From Herbihabitans rhizosphaerae (GTDB taxonomy: Bacteria; Actinomycetota; Actinomycetes; Mycobacteriales; Pseudonocardiaceae), in NCBI RefSeq assembly GCF_004216555.1, contig NZ_SGWQ01000007.1, forward strand, positions 124,001 to 188,000: 64,000 nucleotides of DNA. The letters are read 5' to 3'. Positions within the stretch are counted from its first letter, which is position 1, and each line of letters begins with the position of its first letter. Positions 57,926 through 64,000 of this stretch are shown here, piece by piece. The position numbers and the translations under genes were made by a program. Below the pieces are notes generated by a model, which saw only the letters and a program-made list of their open reading frames with translations, ran no database searches and had not been told where the DNA came from.

Positions 57926-59392
57926 ATGACCAGCAATGGAACGGTCGTCAGTGGGAACAACCGTTCCCGCTGGGCGGCCCTGATCGTGCTCTGCGTCGGC
58001 ATGCTGATGATCGTTCTGGACGCCACCGTGGTGAACGTGGCGCTGCCGGCGATCCAGTCCGACCTCGGCTTCACCCAGTCCAGCCTGGCCTGGGTGGTCA
58101 ACGCCTACCTGATCGCGTTCGGCGGGCTGCTGCTGCTCGCCGGCCGGCTCGGCGACCTGATCTCCCGGCGCGGGGTGTTCCTCACCGGGCTCGGGGTCTT
58201 CACCGTGGCGTCGCTGTTCTGCGGTGTCGCGCAGTCTCAGACGATGCTGATCGTGGCGCGGTTCGTGCAGGGTGTGGGCGGCGCGCTCACCTCGGCGGTG
58301 ATCCTCGGCATGATCGTCACGATGTTCCCCGAGCCGCGCGAGCAGGCCAAGGCGATCGGCGTGTACAGCTTCGTCGCGTCGGCCGGCGGCTCGGTCGGGC
58401 TGCTCGCCGGCGGTGTGCTCACCCAGGTCATCAACTGGCACTGGATCTTCTTCATCAACATCCCGATCGGCATCGTCACCGCGATCTTCGCGCTGCGGGT
58501 GCTGTCCCCGGATCGCGGCACCGGCTTCGGCAAGGGCGCCGACGTGCTGGGCGGCGCGCTGATCACCGGATCGCTGATGCTCGGCGTGTACACGATCGTC
58601 AGCCCGGCCGCCGAGCACGGCTGGACCGCGCCGACCACCCTGTGGCTGGGCGCCGCGTCGATCGCGCTGCTGGTGGCGTTCGTGGTCCGCGAGGCGACGG
58701 CGGCCAACCCGCTGGTGCCGCTGCGGATCTTTCGGTCCCGCGTGGTGTCCGGTGCGAACCTGATCCAGTCGGTGACCGTGGCCGGCATGTTCGGCATGTT
58801 CTTCCTCGGCGTGCTGTACGTGCAGAACGTGCTGCACTACGACGCGCTGGAGACGGGCCTCGCGTTCCTGCCGGTGACCGTGGTGATCGGCACGCTGTCG
58901 CTGAAGTACTCGGAGAAGCTGATCACGCGGTTCGGCGCGCGGGCGACCTTGTTGCCCGGACTGGTGCTGATCGCCGCCGGTCTGGCGCTGTTCGCCCGCG
59001 TTCCGGTTGACGGCGTCTACCTGGTCGACGTGCTGCCCACGATGATCCTGATCGGTACGGGTGTCGGCGTGTGCTTCCCGGCACTGGCGACGCTGGCCAT
59101 GTCGGGTGCCACCGAGAGCGACGCCGGCCTCGCCTCCGGGTTGATCAACACGACCACGCAGGTGGGCGCGGCGCTCGGGCTGGCCGTGCTGGCGACGTTG
59201 TCGGCGACCCGCACCGGCGAGGCGGCGGCCCAGGGCGCACCGGTCGAGCAGGCGCTGACCGAGGGGTACCAGCTCGGCTTCCTGATCGCGTCCGGGCTCG
59301 TGGTGGTGGCGATCGGTGTGGTGCTGACCGTGCTGCGCCGCGACCGCACCACGCCGGTCGTCGAGCCGGAGCTGGAACCCGTTGCGGCGTAA
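57926..59392 (+). CDS. MFS exporter, DHA2 (14-TM) family
   Basis: The 488-residue product has motif D1-like VLDATVVNVALPAIQSDLGF, motif A GRLGDLISRRGVFLTG and many hydrophobic helices. It is a paralogue of the exporter at 25116-26501; each sits near an ECF-SnoaL sigma gene. ATG 57926 follows AAAGGGA. Confidence 0.93.
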   Translation: MTSNGTVVSGNNRSRWAALIVLCVGMLMIVLDATVVNVALPAIQSDLGFTQSSLAWVVNAYLIAFGGLLLLAGRLGDLISRRGVFLTGLGVFTVASLFCGVAQSQTMLIVARFVQGVGGALTSAVILGMIVTMFPEPREQAKAIGVYSFVASAGGSVGLLAGGVLTQVINWHWIFFINIPIGIVTAIFALRVLSPDRGTGFGKGADVLGGALITGSLMLGVYTIVSPAAEHGWTAPTTLWLGAASIALLVAFVVREATAANPLVPLRIFRSRVVSGANLIQSVTVAGMFGMFFLGVLYVQNVLHYDALETGLAFLPVTVVIGTLSLKYSEKLITRFGARATLLPGLVLIAAGLALFARVPVDGVYLVDVLPTMILIGTGVGVCFPALATLAMSGATESDAGLASGLINTTTQVGAALGLAVLATLSATRTGEAAAQGAPVEQALTEGYQLGFLIASGLVVVAIGVVLTVLRRDRTTPVVEPELEPVAA

Positions 59393-59423
59393 GGTTTTCT
59401 GGAGGTAAGGCCACGGCCTCGAC

Positions 59424-60299
59424 TCATCCGGTCAGGTAACCGCCGGATGCGTCGAGGTCGGAGCCGACGATCGCGCTCGAGTCGGTCGAGGCGAGGAACA
59501 TGACCACGGTGGCCATCTCCTCGGCGGCCACGATCCGCTTGATCGGATAGGACTGCGCGATCTCCTCGTAGGTCATGCCGAACGCCTCGGCGGCGCGGCG
59601 CAGCATCGGGGTGTCGACCGCGCCCGGCGCGAACGCGTTGATCCGGATGCGGTCGGCGGAGTACTCCAGCGCGGCGACCTTCGTCAGCGACGCGACCGCG
59701 TGCTTGCTGGCGTTGTACGGCGCGATCGTGGCGAACCCGACCTCGGCGGAGATCGAGGCGGTGTTCACGATCGCGCCGCCGCCCTGGGCGAGCATTCGCG
59801 GGATCTCGTACTTCATGCCGAGGAACACGCCGGCCGCGTTGGTGCGCCACACGTTCTCCAGGTCCGCGAGCGTCTGCTCGTGCAGCCGGACCGCGCGCGG
59901 GCTCTCGATCCCGGCGTTGTTGACCGCGATGTCCAGCCGCCCGTACCGGCGCACGCACGCCTCGACCAGGTCGCGGACCTCCGGCTCGTTGCGGACGTCG
60001 GCCCGCCGGAACGTGGCGTCGCCGCCCGCGGCCCGGATGCTCGCGGCCACCTCGTGACCGAGGCGTTCGCGCCGCCCGCAGAAGTAGACCTTGGCGCCCT
60101 CGGCGGCCATCGCGCGTGCGGTCGCCGCACCGATCCCGGACGTGGCGCCGGTGATCAGCACGACCTTGTCGGCGAACCGGCCCCGCCGGCCGGGCGTCCC
60201 CGCGACGGATCCCGCGGCGGCCCCGGGGGCGATCGCGCTCGCGGTGATGCCCAGCGCTCCGGCGGTGAGCACGGTTCGGCGGTTCGGCTTGTTCGTCAT
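59424..60299 (-). CDS. SDR-family oxidoreductase with twin-arginine-type leader
   Basis: The 291-residue product has a leader (NKPNRRTVLTAGALGITASA, residues about 3-22) with RR followed by a hydrophobic stretch, then a classical [54 protein letters not shown] and catalytic Tyr/Lys in YNASKHAV. Tat export would be unusual for an SDR, though a few annotated ones carry such leaders. ATG 60299 is used; a longer start at 60362 is possible. Confidence 0.87.
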   Translation of the reverse strand: MTNKPNRRTVLTAGALGITASAIAPGAAAGSVAGTPGRRGRFADKVVLITGATSGIGAATARAMAAEGAKVYFCGRRERLGHEVAASIRAAGGDATFRRADVRNEPEVRDLVEACVRRYGRLDIAVNNAGIESPRAVRLHEQTLADLENVWRTNAAGVFLGMKYEIPRMLAQGGGAIVNTASISAEVGFATIAPYNASKHAVASLTKVAALEYSADRIRINAFAPGAVDTPMLRRAAEAFGMTYEEIAQSYPIKRIVAAEEMATVVMFLASTDSSAIVGSDLDASGGYLTG

Positions 60300-60377
60300 G
60301 TCGATCAGGCAACCAGCGGGCTTCACCACCGTCCAATACCCGCGCTCATGCCGTTTGGGCATAGGGCCACGTCATGG

Positions 60378-61472
60378 TCACCCGACAAGCCTCGTGGTCA
60401 CGGCGCGAGCCTTCGGCGCGGCGGTGAGCAGGTCGGTGCAGTCCACGAACTGGTCGACCGATCCGGTGCGCGGCAGGGCGCGAATCTCGGGATCGCTGAT
60501 GCTGTCGATCAGCGCGTCCGCGAAACGCTCGGCCCGCAGGACGCGGAACGGCCGTTCGTGGTAATTCCGAATGCTCGTATCGAGCGGGTCGGTCAGGCCC
60601 AGTTCGTTGTGTGACGTGGCGGCGGCGGTATACGCGGTGGCGAGGTGATTTTCCCGTTCCTGCCAGGTGATCGCGCCGATTGTCGCTCTCAGTGCTGGGC
60701 CGATGGTCGCCGCGGACGGAATTCGCGCGAATGCGCTGCCGAGCCATTTGCCGTAAGGCGGATAACGGCGGTGCGTGAGCAGGTTCAGACGCATCAGGTC
60801 CCTGGCGAGGCGGGCGGTGACGACGGCCGAGCCAAGGTCGTCACCCACCTCTCCGCAGCGCCCGACGAATGCCTCCTCCTGACCGATGCGCTGCCATTGG
60901 CACGCCAGGACGTAACGCCAGATATCGTCGGGATACCAGGCGAGCCGGGAACGCGCGGACGTCAGCTCACCCGGCCCGTCATGGAAGACGGCACCGCCCG
61001 TGACCTCGGCGAGCACCTGTGTCGGGAGCGCCAGCCAGTCGAGCGTGGAGACGGTGTCTCGCGGGTCGAAACCCAGGTGGTCGGCGAACCAGGAGTCGAG
61101 CGTGGTCACGTCCACCCGGTGGAAGACCAGGCCGTCGGTGAACGCCATCGTGCGGATGTGTCCGTCGTCCGCGGGAACGAAGTTCGTCGAATAGCCGAGG
61201 AATTCCCTCGGCAGCTCCGTGCTGAGCACGGCGGAGATGTCCGGGGCCATGGCGGCGTCGTCGCGGTGGAGGAAGAACTGGAGGCGCGGACCCCATTCGT
61301 GGTCGGCGGACCGGGCGGTGTCGAACCCGAGAACCTCGGAACCACCGCCGATTCGGGCGGCCGTATGCGTGATGTCGCCGAAATGCTCTCGCACCAACGG
61401 CCACACCGCTTCGCGATAGAAGCGACGTGACAGTTCCAATCCGGGAATGAACGCCCGTGCCAACTCAGACAT
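60378..61472 (-). CDS. DUF4037-domain protein
   Basis: The 364-residue product has GSEVLGFDTARSADHEWGPR near residue 45, a nucleotidyltransferase-like GS pattern seen in DUF4037, and a helical C-terminus (WYPDDIWRYVLACQWQRIGQ). Function is unknown. ATG 61472 overlaps the VOC gene stop by 8 bp. It may be in an operon with the VOC, MarR and DJ-1 genes. Confidence 0.82.
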   Translation of the reverse strand: MSELARAFIPGLELSRRFYREAVWPLVREHFGDITHTAARIGGGSEVLGFDTARSADHEWGPRLQFFLHRDDAAMAPDISAVLSTELPREFLGYSTNFVPADDGHIRTMAFTDGLVFHRVDVTTLDSWFADHLGFDPRDTVSTLDWLALPTQVLAEVTGGAVFHDGPGELTSARSRLAWYPDDIWRYVLACQWQRIGQEEAFVGRCGEVGDDLGSAVVTARLARDLMRLNLLTHRRYPPYGKWLGSAFARIPSAATIGPALRATIGAITWQERENHLATAYTAAATSHNELGLTDPLDTSIRNYHERPFRVLRAERFADALIDSISDPEIRALPRTGSVDQFVDCTDLLTAAPKARAVTTRLVG

Positions 61473-61884
61473 GCGCCACGAATACGCAGAACGGGTGTCC
61501 GGACGGGTCGGCGTACACGCGCAGCGGCTCCTCCGGGTCGTCCACGCGGTCGTAGAGCAGTCGCGCGCCGAGTGCCAGCGCCCGCTCGTGCTGGGCCAGC
61601 AACGCCTCGACGCTCGGCACGGTGAGATCCAGGTGCAGTTGCTGCGGGCAGGGACCGGTCGGCCAGGTCGCCTCGGGCAGGCTGTCGACCTGCTGGAAGG
61701 CGATCTTCGGACCGGTGTCGTCCCACAACACCAGCCAGTCCTGGCCGCGCGGGTCCGGCTCGCCGTCGGCCGGCGGCTCGTCCCCGTCGCGGTACCGGAA
61801 ACCCAGCAGCCGCCGGTAGAACTCGGCGAGCCCGCGCGCGTCCGTCGTGTCCAGTACGACCTGTCGAAGGTGCGGCACGTCCAT
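61465..61884 (-). CDS. VOC-superfamily protein 3
   Basis: The 139-residue product has RQVVLDTTDARGLAEFYRRL, LHLDLTVPSVEALLAQHERA and YADPSGHPFCVFVAHV, matching the glyoxalase-like fold. ATG 61884 is the start. It lies 18 bp after the MarR gene. Confidence 0.88.
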   Translation of the reverse strand: MDVPHLRQVVLDTTDARGLAEFYRRLLGFRYRDGDEPPADGEPDPRGQDWLVLWDDTGPKIAFQQVDSLPEATWPTGPCPQQLHLDLTVPSVEALLAQHERALALGARLLYDRVDDPEEPLRVYADPSGHPFCVFVAHV

Positions 61885-61902
61885 GGGGGGATCGTGTCAC
61901 CG

Positions 61903-62343
61903 CTAGTTGTCGGTCGCCTTGAGGACTCGGTCGATCACGTCCAACGCGGCGCGCAGCTCCTCCGGCGTGATCCCGCCGGCCACCTCGTCGGCCCACCGCG
62001 CCTGCGTGCCGCGCAGCCGGGCGATCGCGTCGAGGCCCTGATCGGTCGGCCGCAACAGCTTCGCGCGCCGGTGCGCCGGGTTCGGCACGTACTCGGCGAG
62101 TTCCTTGTCCACCAACAGATCCGCGATCCGCTGCACGCTCTGGCGGGCCAGCCCCATCGAGCGCGCGATGCCCGCGACCGGGGCCGGCTCGGCCAGCACG
62201 GCGCCGAGCACCTGCCACCACGCGGCGGTCAGTCCGGCCGGTCGCGCGATCCGCTCGGCGGCGGCGAGGAACTGGCCGTTGAGCCGGAACGTGCGCATCA
62301 CGAGGTCGGTGAGCAGATCGCCGGACTCGGTGCGCTGGCTCAT
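61903..62343 (-). CDS. MarR-family transcriptional regulator
   Basis: The 146-residue product has a winged helix (GIARSMGLARQSVQRIADLL, ADKELAEYVPNPAHRRAKLL-like wing). ATG 62343 overlaps the DJ-1 gene stop (ATGA). Two tandem dyads upstream of the DJ-1 gene are its likely operators. Confidence 0.92.
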   Translation of the reverse strand: MSQRTESGDLLTDLVMRTFRLNGQFLAAAERIARPAGLTAAWWQVLGAVLAEPAPVAGIARSMGLARQSVQRIADLLVDKELAEYVPNPAHRRAKLLRPTDQGLDAIARLRGTQARWADEVAGGITPEELRAALDVIDRVLKATDN

Positions 62344-62972
62344 GAGGCGGCGGCCTTCTCCAGGTCGAAGTACGCGGCGCCCTCGTGCTTGCCGTAGAAC
62401 CGGTACCAGGCGTCGGCCACCTCCGGCGTGTACAGGTCCAGCTCGGCGAAGATCTCCCTGGCGAACTCGGCGGGGTGGATCGCCGCCGCGGTGATCAGGC
62501 CTCGGTCACGCACCGCCGGCTCGTCCCGGTAGTGCTCCGTGCCGGTGTACGCGGGCGCCATCGCCAGGTATTCGCGCGCGTTGCTGGTGTGCGCGCGATC
62601 GTTGAGCAGACCGGCCGAGGCGAGGCCCATCGTGCCGCCGCAGATCGCCGCCACCGGTGTACCCGCGTCCAGGAATTCGCCTGCGACCTGGGCGAACGGC
62701 GCGAGCGCGTGGTCACCGGACGGCGTGAAGGTGTTCGCGCCCGGCATGATCAGCATCGCGCTGTCGGCCGGCGAGAGGTCGGCGATCGCGACGTCCGGCA
62801 CGATCCGCGCGCCGCCGGCCGTGGTGATCGGGTCGGTGCTCGGCCCGACGGTGAGCACGCGGTAGCGACCCGGCTCGCGCTGCCACATGGGCTGGTTGAC
62901 GGAGGCGACCGCGTAGCCGGTCTCCCAGTCGGAGAGCGTGTCGTAAACGGCGAGGTGCACTGTTTTCATCAT
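62340..62972 (-). CDS. DJ-1/PfpI-family protein
   Basis: The 210-residue product has the DJ-1/PfpI glutamine-amidotransferase-like fold: KTVHLAVYDTLSDWETGYAV, ADSAMLIMPGANTFTPSGDH and the nucleophile elbow VAAICGGTMGLASAG with Cys. Relatives are proteases, hydratases or chaperone-like stress proteins. The first ATG (62972) overlaps an operator dyad and there is no clear Shine-Dalgarno site, so it may be leaderless. A second Met is at 62969. Confidence 0.9.
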   Translation of the reverse strand: MMKTVHLAVYDTLSDWETGYAVASVNQPMWQREPGRYRVLTVGPSTDPITTAGGARIVPDVAIADLSPADSAMLIMPGANTFTPSGDHALAPFAQVAGEFLDAGTPVAAICGGTMGLASAGLLNDRAHTSNAREYLAMAPAYTGTEHYRDEPAVRDRGLITAAAIHPAEFAREIFAELDLYTPEVADAWYRFYGKHEGAAYFDLEKAAAS

Positions 62973-63008
62973 GACAGCATTCTGTCAGATTTGACAGTGT
63001 GCTGTCAA
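62972..63008. promoter_or_regulatory. Tandem MarR-type operators
   Basis: Two inverted repeats share TGACAG-N4-CTGTCA: 62972-62987 (TGACAGCATTCTGTCA) and 62992-63007 (TGACAGTGTGCTGTCA, extended by T and A at 62991-63008). Their centres are 20 bp apart, about two helical turns. They abut the DJ-1 start and lie 26 bp upstream of the divergent membrane-protein gene, so both directions may be controlled. Confidence 0.85.
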
Positions 63009-63033
63009 CTGGCGATCACTGCTACCGTGCGGC

Positions 63034-63918
63034 GTGCGCAACGGAATCGCCACCCTGCTCGTGCTGATCGGTTGTCTGCTGTCCGGCCCGGCGGTGGTCG
63101 CCGTCGCCGTCGAGCAACGCGTGGCCGACCGTCAGGAATACCTCGACGCCGTGGGTGATCTCGCCGACGATCCGGCTGTCCGCGGCGCCGTCGCCGAGCT
63201 GCTCGCGGACAAGCTCGCCACGCGACTCGGCTCGCGTCCCTCGGCCGCCGCGCGCGACGCGGTGGACTCCGCCGCCCGCAAGGCCGTGGACAGTCCCGCG
63301 TTCCGCACCTGGTGGATCGAGGCGAACTCGGCCGCACACCCACAGATCCTCGCGATGCTCCGCGGCCAGAACGGTGCCGCGCGCCTCCAGGGCGATTCCA
63401 TCGTGCTCGACATGCGCGCCCTCGTCGACGACGTGCGCGTGCCCGGCCTCGGCCGACTCCCGGCCGAGGGGATGACCGTCGAGCTGGCGGGCGGGTCCGC
63501 GATCAAGCGCGTGGTCCCCGTGTACACCACGCTGGAGGATCTCAGCGCGGTGCTCCCGATCGCCTCCGCCGTCCTGATCCTCGGCGGCATCGCGCTGGCC
63601 GTCCGCCGGCGCGGCGCGCTGATCACGGCGGGAATCGGTGTCGCGGTGGTGGCCGGAATCACCCTCGCGATCGGGTGGCTCGCCCGTGGCCTGGTGGCCG
63701 ACCAGAGCCCGTCGCCGCAGCTCGCCGGCGGGTTCTACGACGCGATGACCAGCGGTGCCGGCGTGATGCTCTGGATCCTGGCCGGCGCCGGTGTCGCCGC
63801 GGTGATCGTCGGCGTGATCGCCGGTATGGTGTCGCCGCCTAGCCGAACAGGGCGTGGTCGGGCCGACACCGGACATCCCGCTCCGGCGGTTTCAGGTCGA
63901 TCAGATAGGCATTGGTGA
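63034..63918 (+). CDS. Membrane protein of unknown function
   Basis: The 294-residue product has an N-terminal helix (ATLLVLIGCLLSGPAVVAVA), an extracytoplasmic region of about 140 residues (YLDAVGDLADDPAVRGAVAE), and three more hydrophobic helices (about 170-270). No family is recognised with certainty. GTG 63034 is the start. Its last 27 codons overlap a convergent hydrolase gene and are low-complexity. Confidence 0.8.
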   Translation: MRNGIATLLVLIGCLLSGPAVVAVAVEQRVADRQEYLDAVGDLADDPAVRGAVAELLADKLATRLGSRPSAAARDAVDSAARKAVDSPAFRTWWIEANSAAHPQILAMLRGQNGAARLQGDSIVLDMRALVDDVRVPGLGRLPAEGMTVELAGGSAIKRVVPVYTTLEDLSAVLPIASAVLILGGIALAVRRRGALITAGIGVAVVAGITLAIGWLARGLVADQSPSPQLAGGFYDAMTSGAGVMLWILAGAGVAAVIVGVIAGMVSPPSRTGRGRADTGHPAPAVSGRSDRHW

Positions 63919-64000
63919 TCGGCGTGAGGCAGTTCGCGCTCTTGCCGAGCGCGGTGTGACCCCACGTTTCCACCTCGACCAGGCGTGAGCCGGCGAACTG
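63839..64000 (-). CDS. Alpha/beta hydrolase with TAP-like C-terminus (partial; N-terminus outside the window)
   Basis: The last 53 codons are in the window: SRLVEVETWGHTALGKSANC and TPITNAYLIDLKPPERDVRC, then a TAG at 63839-63841. The GHTALGKS segment with its catalytic-type His and the spaced cysteines match the TAP-like C-terminal domain of secreted tripeptidyl-aminopeptidase-like hydrolases. It converges on and overlaps the membrane-protein gene by 80 bp. Confidence 0.78.
   Translation of the reverse strand, partial: QFAGSRLVEVETWGHTALGKSANCLTPITNAYLIDLKPPERDVRCRPDHALFG

Overview
The window is GC-rich (about 70% by eye), uses many GTG and some TTG starts, and packs genes into head-to-tail overlapping operons (ATGA, GTGA and TTGA junctions). 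It carries typical actinomycete regulators and sites: a SARP, an IdeR/DmdR-type iron box, a DasR-type dre site, GAF-ANTAR and DUF222-HNH proteins. This points to a soil actinomycete, most likely of the Pseudonocardiaceae (family-level inference only). No rRNA, tRNA, CRISPR array, prophage or intact IS element was seen.

Region 1 (1-14231) is a complete myo-inositol locus. A tightly coupled minus-strand operon runs iolG, iolE-like, a three-gene inositol-type ABC importer, iolC, a Cgl0158-type aldolase, iolB and iolD. It diverges from a LacI-type regulator coupled to the methylmalonate-semialdehyde dehydrogenase gene. Two tandem palindromes lie between the two units. A large LuxR-family ATPase regulator follows iolD and runs off the left edge.

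Region 2 (14242-26501) holds a frameshifted DUF222-HNH gene, CsbD and STAS stress genes that overlap each other, a GAF-ANTAR regulator, a methyltransferase/glycosyltransferase pair, an AraC regulator, a three-subunit PaoABC-type molybdenum aldehyde oxidoreductase, an ECF sigma factor fused to a SnoaL-like domain, and an MFS exporter.

Region 3 (26611-36643) is a signalling neighbourhood: a transmembrane Ser/Thr kinase, an FHA protein, a secreted beta-helix protein and a very long SARP/NB-ARC regulator with a probable membrane segment, a Pro/Gln-rich stretch and a poly-Asp tail. A remnant of an aldo/keto reductase follows. Then come a dre-controlled chitin-active LPMO and a membrane-anchored prokaryotic YEATS protein. 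A 145-bp intergenic element occurs here (30254-30398) and again at 39656-39800, where it supplies the last codons of galT.

Region 4 (36633-49793) carries PadR plus a 2,4-dienoyl-CoA reductase, DeoR plus galT, an atypical LuxR response regulator, a siderophore ABC importer whose two permease genes are broken while its ATPase gene and iron box are intact, a complete alkane hydroxylase operon (alkB, two rubredoxins, reductase, TetR) and a GNAT acetyltransferase.

Region 5 (49814-64000) is lipid- and stress-related: a lipase/SDR/acyl-CoA synthetase operon opposite a TetR gene, a secreted alpha/beta hydrolase, a VOC/VOC/ECF-sigma/mycothiol-isomerase-like operon, an MFS exporter, an SDR with a Tat-like leader, a DUF4037 protein, a MarR/DJ-1 pair with two tandem operators, a membrane protein, and the end of a TAP-like hydrolase cut by the right edge.

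A 11-bp palindromic word family (TCCACAGTGGA and close variants) recurs about a dozen times, always inside genes.
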